A stretch of 64,000 nucleotides of DNA, from positions 62,001-126,000 of the forward strand of contig NZ_KB899386.1 of NCBI RefSeq assembly GCF_000378185.1, in the 5' to 3' direction. The DNA comes from Salinimonas chungwhensis DSM 16280 (GTDB lineage Bacteria; Pseudomonadota; Gammaproteobacteria; Enterobacterales; Alteromonadaceae). The notes beneath the pieces are model-generated. The model ran no database searches. It was not told the DNA's origin and was given only the letters and a program-made list of their open reading frames with translations. The position numbers and the translations under genes are program-made. Shown piece by piece: positions 1-9,163 of the stretch (positions within the stretch are counted from its first letter, which is position 1; every line of letters starts with the position of its first letter).

Positions 1-327
1 ACTGAAGAGGCTGATGCCTGGCTTGGGCAATCATTTCACTATGGTACAGAAAATCTGACACTGGGACGCACATCTTGTGCATCAGCCCACTATGAAGAAA
101 CTAAGACATCGGCTGCGGAATTTAAGCAGCACTATGATACTGAGCTTAAGGCTTTGAATATTTATGATGACAGCATACAATCAATATCGGTTTCCTGTGA
201 TGGTCAATCACCAATGCCAGGACAAACGATATTATTATCTGCATCAGGACATACTTACACCGTTTGGGATGGAGTTTTCTTTAAAATGGAAAAAACTGTG
301 CCACAGACTCAGTCAGCCGTAATATAG
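1..327 (+). CDS. 3' end of an unrecognised protein (partial)
   Basis: Frame 1 is open from the window edge to a TAG at 325-327, giving 108 residues of a C-terminus whose start lies outside the window. The visible part is acidic and polar, with two cysteines and a C-terminal segment rich in beta-type residues (HTYTVWDGVFF). There is no membrane segment. I do not recognise the family. It ends 4 bp before the convergent stop of the GGDEF gene. Confidence 0.6.
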   Translation, partial: TEEADAWLGQSFHYGTENLTLGRTSCASAHYEETKTSAAEFKQHYDTELKALNIYDDSIQSISVSCDGQSPMPGQTILLSASGHTYTVWDGVFFKMEKTVPQTQSAVI

Positions 328-331
328 CGAC

Positions 332-2185
332 TTAAACCGGCTGAGAATCACTCTGTGGATTAAACACTGCGCCGATGCTTTGATTACGACCATTATGTTT
401 GGCACTGTAAAGTAATTTATCACATGCCGAGAGCACCTGAACCACATCCGTTTTATTGTTTACCTCTATCACACCGGCAGAAAACTGGAGTGTACCATCA
501 GCGCCAAACTCACTTAACGCCTGTCGCTCAAGCAATTGTTTCAGAGCATGAAGTTTTGTCTTGGCGTTTTCCAGCGAAATTTTATCGAGCATCAAAATAA
601 ACTCTTCTCCGCCATAGCGGCCGAAAATATCGTTATCGCGAAACTGGTATTTACAAAGTCTGGCGAAATGCGTAAGGATCGCGTCACCGGTTTGATGGCC
701 AAATGTGTCATTGAAGCGCTTGAAGTGGTCGATATCAATAAGTGCTACACAAACCCTATCATCCTGCCGTTTTATGGCGTTTAGTCGCTTTTTCAGTAAA
801 TCGATGGCGTACCAGCGATTATAAACTCTGGTGAGGTTATCCAACCGGGAAAAGCTCTCCAGTTCACGCTTATGGCGAATGAGCCGCCACAGAAATAAGC
901 CGGCTATCAGCGCACAGAATGTACTGAAAATGGCCAGCAGTGTAATTCGCTCAGCTTGCTGGCTTTGCAGGGCCAGTTTTTTTTCTACGATTTCAAGTTC
1001 TCTGGCGTTAATCGAGTCATTTACTTCCTTGAGTTCGCGAAAGCTGAAGCTGGAGCCGGGTTGAGGAGACAAAGCCTTAATGGCTTTTTCATATTGGTCC
1101 ATCGCCTTTTTTTGCTCCCCTTTAAGTTCAGATATCCGAGCACTAGCAATAAAAATATCTGCATCAATCAGAGGTCCCGAGGTTAGCGTGGTGGTGGGGG
1201 CCTGGAGCATTTTATTTAAATAAAACTCTGCGAGTTCGACATTTTTTAGTTCAATCTGACTCAACGTAAGTAAAGAATAAAGTCCGTATATAGTAGGGTC
1301 CAGCGACTTACCGGTCTGGTGATATAAGTCCAGTGCATCTTTAGCATACATAAATGTCAGGTCAGGCCGGCCCTTAGCCCGGTAATAGATGGCCGAGTCG
1401 CGTAGCAGCCAAATTCTCGACTCTACTAAGCCGGTTTGTTCCACCAGAGGGCTCATTTCTTTTAGTCTAACAAAAGCCTCATCCAACCGCTCTAATTTGA
1501 TAAGTACAGCCACCTCGCAGCTAAGACCATCTATCTGAACGCTGATATCGTTAGGTAAATAATTTTTATACTTGAGACAAAATTTTAAAGCACCTTCATA
1601 ATCGTTAAGGGAGAATAGAGAGACATACATTTGATAAAAAATAGCCATGAGTGAATAGCTGTAGGTCATGCCTATAGTTTCTACGTGAGCGGCCCTAGGC
1701 GTATAGTTGTTCATTTCAAGAATCGCATTGAAATGTAATTCAGAAGCCTGCAAAGATAAGACAAGTAACGAAGTAGCCCATCCCTCAATCCGGGGCCAGC
1801 TTTTTTCTCTGGCGACATCCTGCACCGCTCTGAAGCGCTTAAACTTTTTTTGAGGAGGCTCATCAGATAACCATGCCATTAACACCTCGCGCTCATAATA
1901 ATACTCGGGATAATCACGGCGTAATGTATCGAGTTCTTCGTCAGACAATGCGTAAAATGTCGGGTCGTTCTCCAGATACAAAAATGTAGATAAGTAAAAA
2001 TATTTGCCTAGCACGGTATTGGTATCGAAATTATGTTGCTTGATGATCTCGCGCCTTTCTTCAGGTGCGCTTTCAAGTATCTGCTTACGCTGCGCAGCAT
2101 AGTCCTGAACCGTAGAGGCTGATAAGACGGAGGTGTTAAACAAAAAAACAATAAGGATAATCAGGCGACTCATACACAATTTCAT
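332..2185 (-). CDS. Membrane-anchored diguanylate cyclase with TPR-like sensor region (GGDEF)
   Basis: Predicted to make cyclic di-GMP from two GTP at the inner membrane. The 617-residue protein starts with a hydrophobic signal or anchor segment (residues 7-22). A helical, TPR-like periplasmic region follows to about residue 400, then a membrane segment at about 414-436 and a GGDEF domain. The active-site motif is GGEEF at 525-529. An RxxD inhibitory-site motif (R516-D519) sits exactly five residues upstream, so product inhibition is expected. There is no EAL domain. The gene runs divergently from dnaB and shows no good ribosome binding site at the chosen ATG. A second ATG lies four codons in. 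The signal sensed is unknown. Confidence 0.85.
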   Translation of the reverse strand: MKLCMSRLIILIVFLFNTSVLSASTVQDYAAQRKQILESAPEERREIIKQHNFDTNTVLGKYFYLSTFLYLENDPTFYALSDEELDTLRRDYPEYYYEREVLMAWLSDEPPQKKFKRFRAVQDVAREKSWPRIEGWATSLLVLSLQASELHFNAILEMNNYTPRAAHVETIGMTYSYSLMAIFYQMYVSLFSLNDYEGALKFCLKYKNYLPNDISVQIDGLSCEVAVLIKLERLDEAFVRLKEMSPLVEQTGLVESRIWLLRDSAIYYRAKGRPDLTFMYAKDALDLYHQTGKSLDPTIYGLYSLLTLSQIELKNVELAEFYLNKMLQAPTTTLTSGPLIDADIFIASARISELKGEQKKAMDQYEKAIKALSPQPGSSFSFRELKEVNDSINARELEIVEKKLALQSQQAERITLLAIFSTFCALIAGLFLWRLIRHKRELESFSRLDNLTRVYNRWYAIDLLKKRLNAIKRQDDRVCVALIDIDHFKRFNDTFGHQTGDAILTHFARLCKYQFRDNDIFGRYGGEEFILMLDKISLENAKTKLHALKQLLERQALSEFGADGTLQFSAGVIEVNNKTDVVQVLSACDKLLYSAKHNGRNQSIGAVFNPQSDSQPV

Positions 2186-2390
2186 TGGCTAAATTTTACG
2201 GATACACAGGAAATCGAAACGGTCGGGAAATATACGTGGTTGTCTGACCTGACGAAAGGTTTTCTGCATTTAAATTTGGGTTAATTTCAATAGTATCGCG
2301 CTAACATGAAATAGAGATACCGACTTAAATTTATTATCAGCCTAAAATAGCGCATAATATCTCTATCCATGTTCAAGCGGTTTATAGTCA

Positions 2391-3779
2391 GTGAAAGTCG
2401 TCTCCTCCGGAAAAGATCGGAACATAGAAAAACTTAAAATTCCGCCTCACAGTATCGAGGCGGAGCAGTCTGTACTGGGCAGTATGCTTATCGATCGTGA
2501 TAGCTGGGATAAAGTGGCAGAGGTGGTTGGGGAAACCGATTTTTATAACCGCTCTCACCAAATCATTTTTCGCGCTATTTTGCGTCTGCTGGGCAGAAAT
2601 GAACCGGTCGATCTTATCACTGTCTCAGAAGAACTTGAGCAACATGACGAGCTTGAAGATGCGGGCGGATTTGCTTATCTGGGTGAGCTTGCCAAAAATA
2701 CGCCGAGCTCAGCTAACGTGGTTACTTACGCCAAAATCATCAGTGAGCGTGCTATCACTCGTGAGCTAATTGGTGTGGCACATGATATTGCTGAAATTGG
2801 TTATAACCCGGAAGGCCGTGAAAGTGCCGATATACTTGATTATGCCGAAAGCAAAGTATTTGAGATTGCCGAGAAACGAACCGGAGAGTCAGAAGGACCG
2901 CAAGGTGTTGACGCAGTATTAGGTAAAACCATAGATCGCCTTGAAGCGCTGATTAAGACAAATAAAGAAGTCACAGGTGTCACTACAGGATTTACTGACC
3001 TAGATAAAAAAACCAGTGGCCTACAGCCTTCAGACCTAATTATTGTGGCAGCCCGTCCTTCCATGGGCAAAACCACGTTTGCGATGAACTTATGTGAAAA
3101 TGCAATGATGGCAGAGGAAAAACCGGTATTGGTTTTTAGTCTGGAAATGCCTTCTGAGCAGATAATGATGCGGATGCTTGCCTCCCTTAGTCGCGTCGAT
3201 CAAACCAAGATTCGGACGGCACAACTGGATGACGAAGACTGGGCAAGGATATCCAATACAATGGCCATGCTAAAAGATAAAGATCGTCTGTTTGTGGATG
3301 ATTCGTCGGGACTGACGCCTATGGACGTTCGCAGTCGAGCTCGAAAGGTGGCGCGTGAGCATGGCGGTTTGTCACTAATAATGATTGATTATCTGCAATT
3401 GATGAGGGTTCCTTCCCTTAGCGAAAATCGAACACTGGAGATTGCCGAGATTTCCCGCTCACTCAAGGCCTTGGCAAAAGAACTGGAAGTTCCTGTAGTA
3501 GCGCTATCACAGCTTAATCGTAGTCTGGAGCAGCGCGCAGACAAACGGCCGGTAAACTCAGACTTGCGAGAATCGGGTTCAATCGAGCAGGATGCAGATT
3601 TAATTATGTTTATTTATCGCGATGAGGTCTATCACGAGAATAGTGAAGAGAAGGGGATTGCTGAGATTATCATCGGCAAGCAGCGTAACGGTCCTATCGG
3701 TACCAGTCGACTGACATTTCAAGGTCAGTTTTCCCGGTTTGATAATTATGCCGGTCCTCCCATGGGTGATAACTATTAG
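2391..3779 (+). CDS. dnaB: Replicative DNA helicase DnaB
   Basis: Hexameric 5'-3' helicase that unwinds DNA at the replication fork and recruits primase. The 462-residue length is normal for the family. The N-terminal domain begins with the conserved IPPHSIEAEQSVLGSML segment (about 17-33). The RecA-like ATPase domain carries Walker A ARPSMGKT (221-228) and Walker B LIMIDYLQLM. The arginine-finger region QRNGP is near the C-terminus. No intein interrupts it. The start is a GTG without a strong Shine-Dalgarno sequence, and the conserved domain begins soon after it. A bidirectional terminator follows. Confidence 0.97.
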   Translation: MKVVSSGKDRNIEKLKIPPHSIEAEQSVLGSMLIDRDSWDKVAEVVGETDFYNRSHQIIFRAILRLLGRNEPVDLITVSEELEQHDELEDAGGFAYLGELAKNTPSSANVVTYAKIISERAITRELIGVAHDIAEIGYNPEGRESADILDYAESKVFEIAEKRTGESEGPQGVDAVLGKTIDRLEALIKTNKEVTGVTTGFTDLDKKTSGLQPSDLIIVAARPSMGKTTFAMNLCENAMMAEEKPVLVFSLEMPSEQIMMRMLASLSRVDQTKIRTAQLDDEDWARISNTMAMLKDKDRLFVDDSSGLTPMDVRSRARKVAREHGGLSLIMIDYLQLMRVPSLSENRTLEIAEISRSLKALAKELEVPVVALSQLNRSLEQRADKRPVNSDLRESGSIEQDADLIMFIYRDEVYHENSEEKGIAEIIIGKQRNGPIGTSRLTFQGQFSRFDNYAGPPMGDNY

Positions 3780-3784
3780 CAAAA

Positions 3785-3811
3785 AAAAGGTGCCATAAAG
3801 GCACCTTTTTT
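3785..3811. terminator. Bidirectional intrinsic terminator between dnaB and the OmpA-like gene
   Basis: A ten-pair stem AAAAGGTGCC / GGCACCTTTT with a 5-nt loop is flanked by an A-run on one side and a T-run on the other. It lies between two convergent genes and can serve both. Confidence 0.9.
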
Positions 3812-3829
3812 CATAGTGTTGTGAACAAA

Positions 3830-4966
3830 TTACTCACGTTCTTCAGGCTTTTCAACCGTTGCCGTTACCCGAATGTGGATACGACGATTTACGCGATGCG
3901 CTTCAGCAGTATTTGACTCATCCAGTAATTGTGTTTCGCCAAATGCTTCAGTTTCAAGACGTGACGCATCAATACCGTATTCCTCAACCAACATATCTTT
4001 GAACGCTTCTGCGCGGCGTTCAGAAAGATCCATGTTGTAATCAGCCGGACCAGGCTCTGATGCGTGCCCTTCGATCAGAGCATCAGTTTTTCCATAACGC
4101 TTAAAGAAGTCAACAAAGTCCTGAATATCCTGCGACCGTGGATCACGGATTTCAGCGCTCTCTGAAGCGAACAGTACCCGCAATGTATGGGTTACTTCTT
4201 CTTCTTCAAAAACAGTACAGCCGTCATTATCGACCTTGTCACTCATGGGTGTATCAGGACACATATCGTTGTTGTCACTAACGCCATCGCTATCGCTGTC
4301 ACCTACGACTTCGCATCCACGGTTGTCCACCTGAACACCAGATGGTGTATTCGGACAATCATCCATATTATTCATGACACCGTCGTTATCGGAATCATTA
4401 TTAACCGGAGTAGCAGGAGCAGGACTTGGCTGTGAACTAGCAGGAGAGCCACCTAATGGAAACATCACGCCTATTTTGGCACTGTAATCGGTGTATTCAT
4501 CATCCCAATCATAGTAAGCAGCGATTTCAGTGGTCAGCTTAACATCATCGGTTAAATCCCAATGCTTACCAATACCCACATCAACCAAATCATGTTCTTG
4601 ATCAAAATCCTGACGCTTATAACCACCGAACAGGTACCACCAGTCATTGGGGGCGAAATAAACCGCATCCACACCATAGGATATTCCAGATACACTGCTA
4701 TCGCGACCAAGCACTTGCAGGTAATCAATATCTAAGGCATTCAGCTCTGCACGAATTGCCCAGTTCTCATCGAACCGCCACCCGTATTCGCCACCAAATC
4801 CTACACCATCATCCATAAAATCATTGGCTGGCTTTTCCGATTCAGCATTATAATACATGCCGTTCAAACCAATCCAGCTGTCAAATGGTTTAGCAGATTC
4901 CTGAGCAGCGACTGGTGCTGACATTACTGCTAGCGCAACGGCGGCTAAACTAAATGTTTTTTTCAT
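3830..4966 (-). CDS. OmpA-family outer membrane protein with thrombospondin type 3 repeats
   Basis: Structural outer-membrane protein expected to link the outer membrane to peptidoglycan. About 378 residues. A signal peptide ends at APVAAQ and an OmpA-like beta-barrel covers about 25-180. A Pro/Ala/Ser linker follows, then two calcium-binding type 3 repeats (DSDNDGV..DDCP, DSDSDGVSDNNDMCP). The C-terminal OmpA domain carries the diaminopimelate-binding signature LSERRAEAF. The ATG at 4966 was chosen because AGGA lies 7 nt upstream. An in-frame GTG two codons earlier is less likely. The gene is monocistronic and convergent with dnaB. Confidence 0.93.
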   Translation of the reverse strand: MKKTFSLAAVALAVMSAPVAAQESAKPFDSWIGLNGMYYNAESEKPANDFMDDGVGFGGEYGWRFDENWAIRAELNALDIDYLQVLGRDSSVSGISYGVDAVYFAPNDWWYLFGGYKRQDFDQEHDLVDVGIGKHWDLTDDVKLTTEIAAYYDWDDEYTDYSAKIGVMFPLGGSPASSQPSPAPATPVNNDSDNDGVMNNMDDCPNTPSGVQVDNRGCEVVGDSDSDGVSDNNDMCPDTPMSDKVDNDGCTVFEEEEVTHTLRVLFASESAEIRDPRSQDIQDFVDFFKRYGKTDALIEGHASEPGPADYNMDLSERRAEAFKDMLVEEYGIDASRLETEAFGETQLLDESNTAEAHRVNRRIHIRVTATVEKPEERE

Positions 4967-5077
4967 AATCACATCCTGTACAAGTTGAGTATTTTTCTAT
5001 TCCAACAGCACTGCACATAATGTGCCAGAACAGGCAAGGAAGACCCGGTATGGTAACAAACAATCCTTTACTTACTG

Positions 5078-5512
5078 TTACGCTTTGCCTTGCAAAGTCG
5101 CTACAATCCGGCGCGATCCACCCTGATTGCGATGTTCAGCAAGGATGATACCCTGCCAAGTACCTAGCTGAAGCCTGCCGTCCGCGACCGGGATAGTCAC
5201 TTCGCAACCCAACAGACTCGATTTAATATGTGCAGGCATGTCGTCACTACCTTCAAACGTGTGCGTAAAGTAAGGCGTGTCTTCTTCTACAGTATGATTA
5301 AACCAGGCTTCCAGATCAGTTCTTACTGAAGGATCTGCATTTTCATTGATGGTGAGCGCGGCGCTGGTATGCTGTAACCATAGATGTAACAGCCCAACTT
5401 GCAACTCCGCGACCTGAGGTAATGCCGAATGTATTTCATCGGTAATGAGATGAAAGCCGCGAGAACGCGGCTTTAGCGTGATAGTTTCGCTATGCCAATA
5501 ACTATTTGTCAA
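5078..5512 (-). CDS. yjbQ: YjbQ-family protein (UPF0047, secondary thiamine-phosphate synthase fold)
   Basis: Small soluble protein of the widespread YjbQ family. Family members have weak thiamine-phosphate synthase activity, but their physiological role is unsettled. The family signature is visible as KSRGFH-like PRSRGFHLITDEI near the N-terminus, LHLWLQHTSAALTINEN in the middle, and GTWQGIILAEHRNQGGSRR near the end. A TTG at 5512 gives 144 residues, close to the 138 of E. coli YjbQ, with GGA upstream. An in-frame ATG at 5542 would add ten residues encoded inside the preceding gene. It overlaps the CheX-like gene and is probably translationally coupled to it. Confidence 0.85.
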   Translation of the reverse strand: MTNSYWHSETITLKPRSRGFHLITDEIHSALPQVAELQVGLLHLWLQHTSAALTINENADPSVRTDLEAWFNHTVEEDTPYFTHTFEGSDDMPAHIKSSLLGCEVTIPVADGRLQLGTWQGIILAEHRNQGGSRRIVATLQGKA

Positions 5513-5966
5513 AACAAATTTCCAAATGTGCCATCCCTTCATCGCTGTGAAAGGGCATAATGAGTTTAGGCCCGTCTACCTGATGGCTGATGGTATGTTG
5601 CTTTCCAGTAACAACAACTGGTGTTGCCATCCCGAATTCATAGCCACGTTCAGACAGATCACGTTTCGCATTGCCACAAATCATATTGGTGACTTCGCCC
5701 ACCATGTCGCCCACTTCGCTATCGAGGGTTTCGGGACGCTCGCCTACCATACGCTCCATAATGGTCAATGCCAGGTTTTCGTCAAAAGAGATGGACAGTG
5801 AGCCCTTGACCTGCGGCCCAACCATACCAATAAGGCCAGATACATCACCTTTGGCGATCTCAGACTGTTTTCGTTTAGGTTTGCCGGGCTTCAGTGTTGT
5901 CTGCGCCATAGTTTCCAGGACGTTGAGCAGGCCGGTGATAAAAGGATTTACAAATTCCGCATTCAT
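5502..5966 (-). CDS. CheX/CheC-like chemotaxis phosphatase-family protein
   Basis: 154 residues resembling single-domain CheX, which dephosphorylates CheY-P. The conserved helix motif ExxN is present in VGEVTNMICGNAK, the pattern CheX uses to reach the phospho-aspartate. A second half with GPKLIMPF and HLEICF matches the family's C-terminal beta sheet. The ATG at 5966 has a perfect AGGAGG about 9 nt upstream, which settles the start. It begins 1 nt after the zur stop and overlaps yjbQ, so zur, this gene and yjbQ form one transcription unit. No other chemotaxis gene is nearby, so its response-regulator partner is unknown. Confidence 0.8.
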   Translation of the reverse strand: MNAEFVNPFITGLLNVLETMAQTTLKPGKPKRKQSEIAKGDVSGLIGMVGPQVKGSLSISFDENLALTIMERMVGERPETLDSEVGDMVGEVTNMICGNAKRDLSERGYEFGMATPVVVTGKQHTISHQVDGPKLIMPFHSDEGMAHLEICFDK

Positions 5967-5967
5967 A

Positions 5968-6432
5968 TCAAAACGCCTCCTGGGATGCAGACGCTTCTGC
6001 TTTCTGACAATCAGCACATAAACCATGCGCCTCAATCGTCTGGGTTGTCACAGAAAACCCATGCTCCTGAGCTTGTTTATCCAACGTGGACTGCAATCCT
6101 TTTGACTGAATTTCTGCTACATCGCCACAACTGTCGCAAATCAGAAACTGGACCGGATGGTTGCAGCCAAAATGATGACAGGCGACAAAGGCGTTGGTGG
6201 ATTCCAGACGATGAATAAACCCAAACTCTAGCAAAAAATCCAGCGCCCGATAAACGGTTGCAGGTTTTGCGCTGGATTCTGTTTCTTTCAGTGCGTCAAG
6301 AAGCTCATATGCACCCATGGGGCCGTGCTTGCCTAACAGGATTTCATAGACTTTTTCCCGTAAAGGCGTAAAGCGCGCACCGCGCTGTTCGCAAAAGGCT
6401 CTGGCTTTGTTTAACAGTGTAGAGTTGTTCAT
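5968..6432 (-). CDS. zur: Fur-family zinc uptake regulator Zur
   Basis: Zinc-responsive repressor, 154 residues. It has an N-terminal winged helix (TPLREKVYEIL...PATVYRALDFL) and a C-terminal dimerisation domain. The structural zinc site is CDSCG plus CADCQ. HH and CNH residues in ACHHFGCNH belong to the regulatory metal site. The sequence IEAHGLCA is typical of Zur rather than Fur. It is the first gene of a three-gene set with the CheX-like gene and yjbQ. No clear Shine-Dalgarno precedes the ATG. Confidence 0.9.
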   Translation of the reverse strand: MNNSTLLNKARAFCEQRGARFTPLREKVYEILLGKHGPMGAYELLDALKETESSAKPATVYRALDFLLEFGFIHRLESTNAFVACHHFGCNHPVQFLICDSCGDVAEIQSKGLQSTLDKQAQEHGFSVTTQTIEAHGLCADCQKAEASASQEAF

Positions 6433-6468
6433 AAATTATAGTTAGTACTCTTGTCATGGCACAAGCAG

Positions 6469-6957
6469 CTAGCTCTCAGCCTGGCTCTGCTGTGCTTTTT
6501 CAATCTGTGGTGCACCATGTTTTTCCAGCATATGACGAATTAGCTTATCTTCTAACGCAAAGCGAGTTTCCAGCATTTCACCAAGTTTATCCAGAGCGCT
6601 GGTAAGATCATCAGCATAACAAGACGCATCAAATTCAGAATATTTGTCATTAAATGCTAACGCCTGGTCAGTGGTTACAGCAAGTTCCGGGTAAACCTGC
6701 TGTCTAAGTCTCAGGCCAGCTTTATCATCACTTGTCAGCATATCGTAAATTTCAAAATGTCCGGCGGACAGGTAATCCATTAGCTGATTACAAAAGTTCA
6801 CCATAGCAGATTCAGTGAGCTCTGTGGCGCTCTTTTTTTCCGGACGTGCCAGCGCACAAAAGGTGATGAGTAATGCCTGTCTGTCTTTCAGCCATTGATC
6901 AATTGTTGAAGCCCGTCCGCCCCATTCCCGCTGCAGTTTTTCCTGATGACTTAGCAT
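6469..6957 (-). CDS. rsd: Rsd/AlgQ-family regulator of sigma D
   Basis: Anti-sigma factor that binds sigma-70 and favours alternative sigma factors in stationary phase. 162 residues. Family landmarks are IDQWLKDRQALLITFCAL, FCQ/FCNQLMDYLSAGHFEIYD and GEMLETRFALEDKLI. The start at 6957 has GAGG 5 nt upstream. In-frame ATGs at 6972 and 6993 lack this. The rsd / nudC-hemE divergent arrangement matches E. coli and supports the call. Confidence 0.9.
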   Translation of the reverse strand: MLSHQEKLQREWGGRASTIDQWLKDRQALLITFCALARPEKKSATELTESAMVNFCNQLMDYLSAGHFEIYDMLTSDDKAGLRLRQQVYPELAVTTDQALAFNDKYSEFDASCYADDLTSALDKLGEMLETRFALEDKLIRHMLEKHGAPQIEKAQQSQAES

Positions 6958-7121
6958 TAGAGCCTCACGCATGTTGTTGGTGGGAAACCACAATTTGAAT
7001 TAGTGAGTATAACACTGCCTTTATGCAGTACAAATGTACCGGTAAATGCCGGGATTCTTGTCATTTACGCTACGATAGCTTTATTATCCGTTCTCCCGCT
7101 TACAGCAAAAGGCGATTGAGT

Positions 7122-7949
7122 ATGATGAATAAGTTAACTCGCGAGGCTCTGTTAAATTATCGCGGGCCCTGGCTGGTCTTTTGCCGCGACCAGGTGCTTG
7201 TGGATGAAAAGGGCGCATTACCTGATAGTTCATGGGCATCATTACATTTTCTTCATCATTATGCTGACCAGGTTCAGGCGCTGCCACCTTTAGAACAAAC
7301 TGCGAGCCCGCCGCCGGCGTTAAATATTCTGGATATAGGGTCAGAGCGATTAAATGCGCCTGGCTGGCAATGGACGTCATTAAGACACATTCTGACTGGC
7401 GCAACGGCTATAGAGTTCAAAGAATACTCCCGGGCCTGGCAGTATATCCATTTTTTGCGTACCCATCAGTTTTGCGGGCAGTGCGGTGCACGTACGGAAA
7501 AGATTGGTTGGGAAATGGCAGTGCAGTGCCGACAGTGCCAACATCGTACATATCCAAGGGTGTCCCCGAGCATAATAGTGGCTATCTATCGTGGGGAGGA
7601 GATACTCCTGGCACGCGGGGTCGGGCACAGAGATCCGCAGATGTATTCAACACTGGCCGGTTTTGTAGAAAGTGGTGAAACGCTTGAGCAGGCGCTGCAT
7701 CGGGAAGTGTATGAGGAAGTCGGGATAAAAATAAAAAATGAAGAGTATTACGAGAGTCAGCCCTGGCCATTTCCTCACTCCCTGATGGTTGGTTACTTTG
7801 CTGAATATGACAGCGGAGAAATAAATATAGATAAACGGGAAATCGTTGATGCCCATTGGTTCAACATACATGATTTGCCCAAAATTCCGCCCACTCTATC
7901 AATAGCCGGGCGTCTGATCAGAGACATAGTGGCTCGATTAAAAAAGTAA
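7122..7949 (+). CDS. nudC: NAD(+) diphosphatase / RNA deNADding enzyme NudC
   Basis: Nudix hydrolase that cleaves NADH and removes NAD caps from RNA 5' ends. About 275 residues. A four-cysteine zinc ribbon (CGQCG...CRQCQ) precedes the Nudix box [23 protein letters not shown] (shown here only as its core [22 protein letters not shown]). The NADH-pyrophosphatase signature SQPWPFPHS follows about ten residues later. The open frame runs upstream to 7023, but the first family-like start is ATG-ATG at 7122/7125 after AAAGG. The gene precedes hemE as in E. coli. Confidence 0.95.
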   Translation: MMNKLTREALLNYRGPWLVFCRDQVLVDEKGALPDSSWASLHFLHHYADQVQALPPLEQTASPPPALNILDIGSERLNAPGWQWTSLRHILTGATAIEFKEYSRAWQYIHFLRTHQFCGQCGARTEKIGWEMAVQCRQCQHRTYPRVSPSIIVAIYRGEEILLARGVGHRDPQMYSTLAGFVESGETLEQALHREVYEEVGIKIKNEEYYESQPWPFPHSLMVGYFAEYDSGEINIDKREIVDAHWFNIHDLPKIPPTLSIAGRLIRDIVARLKK

Positions 7950-7984
7950 GCAGACTTGCTATGTTCTGCATAATTACTTTATAA

Positions 7985-8004
7985 ATTCCCCCACCTCCGG
8001 GAAT
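7985..8004 (+). other. Inverted repeat in the nudC-hemE gap
   Basis: ATTCCC and GGGAAT flank an 8-nt spacer 55 bp before the hemE start. AT-rich promoter-like sequence follows (GATATACT). The hairpin is short and has no T-run, so its function is unclear. Confidence 0.3.
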
Positions 8005-8058
8005 AAAATTGATATACTCGCGCCGTTAAATTTTCACGCTGCTTTTTTTGAGGAAGTT

Positions 8059-9153
8059 ATGTCTAATTCTACTGACACATCACCTAGTCCACTGGCCAAT
8101 GATCGCTATTTGCGGGCGTTGCAACGGCAGTCTGTGGATGTGACCCCGGTATGGATGATGCGTCAGGCCGGTCGCTATTTGCCAGAATATAAAGCGACCC
8201 GGGCGCAGGCCGGCGATTTCATGTCGTTGTGCCGAAACGCAGAATTAGCTTGTGAGGTGACCATGCAACCGCTGCGACGTTTTGACCTGGACGCCGCCAT
8301 TTTATTTTCGGATATTTTAACTATCCCGGATGCTATGGGACTAGGCTTATATTTTGAGGCTGGAGAAGGTCCCAAATTTAGCCGTCCTCTGACCAGCATG
8401 CGTGAAATTCAAAAGCTGGGAGTTCCGGATCCTGAAGGCGAACTGCAGTATGTGATGAATGCCGTGCGTACTATTCGTCGTGAACTTAACGGACAAGTAC
8501 CGCTCATTGGCTTTTCCGGTAGCCCCTGGACACTCGCCACCTACATGATTGAAGGCGGCTCCAGTAAAGCGTTTACCAAAATTAAAAAGATGGCCTTTGC
8601 AGAGCCAGAAGCGTTGCATCTGTTGCTGGATAAGCTGGCTGATGCTGTTATCGCTTATCTGAATGCGCAGATTGCTGCAGGGGCGCAATCTGTGATGGTG
8701 TTCGATACCTGGGGTGGGGTGTTGTCTCCCCGAGACTACAATCTTTTCTCTTTGCAGTATATGGCCAAAATTGTAGACGGGCTGACAAAGGAAAATGACG
8801 GACGGAAAGTTCCGGTGACCTTATTTACCAAAAATGGCGGCATGTGGCTTGAATCTATCGCGGCTACTGGTTGCGATGCGGTAGGTCTGGACTGGACTAT
8901 CAATATAGACGAAGCCCGAGCGCGAATTGGAGATAAGGTGGCATTACAAGGCAATATGGATCCCTCCATGCTATATGCCAGCCCTGAACGAATTGAACAA
9001 GAAGTCGCGACTATTTTGGAAAAGTACGGACAAGGGCCTGGTCATGTATTTAACCTGGGGCATGGCATTCATCTGGATGTGCCACCGGAAAATGCCGGGG
9101 TGTTTGTTGATGCGGTTCATCGCCTGAGTAAACAATACCATTGTGAAAAATAA
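8059..9153 (+). CDS. hemE: Uroporphyrinogen decarboxylase HemE
   Basis: Cytosolic haem-pathway enzyme converting uroporphyrinogen III to coproporphyrinogen III. The 364 residues are close to the 354 of E. coli. Signatures are [15 protein letters not shown] near the N-terminus, the catalytic aspartate segment [26 protein letters not shown] and [14 protein letters not shown] near the C-terminus. The ribosome binding site GAGGA lies 6 nt before the ATG. It lies 109 bp after nudC, so a separate promoter in the gap is possible. Confidence 0.97.
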   Translation: MSNSTDTSPSPLANDRYLRALQRQSVDVTPVWMMRQAGRYLPEYKATRAQAGDFMSLCRNAELACEVTMQPLRRFDLDAAILFSDILTIPDAMGLGLYFEAGEGPKFSRPLTSMREIQKLGVPDPEGELQYVMNAVRTIRRELNGQVPLIGFSGSPWTLATYMIEGGSSKAFTKIKKMAFAEPEALHLLLDKLADAVIAYLNAQIAAGAQSVMVFDTWGGVLSPRDYNLFSLQYMAKIVDGLTKENDGRKVPVTLFTKNGGMWLESIAATGCDAVGLDWTINIDEARARIGDKVALQGNMDPSMLYASPERIEQEVATILEKYGQGPGHVFNLGHGIHLDVPPENAGVFVDAVHRLSKQYHCEK

Positions 9154-9163
9154 AAAAAGCATA

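Noticed and set aside
2186..2390. Possible regulatory RNA between the GGDEF gene and dnaB
   Set aside because: The 205-bp gap is AT-rich and shows no stable hairpin or known element. It probably only holds the two divergent promoters.
5526..6021. Plus-strand open frames over the CheX-like and zur genes
   Set aside because: The minus-strand proteins are recognisable families with good start signals. The opposite frames look like shadows.
7023..7121. N-terminal extension of nudC from the earliest in-frame start
   Set aside because: The extra 33 residues are not NudC-like and overlap the rsd promoter region. The ATG at 7122 has a ribosome site.
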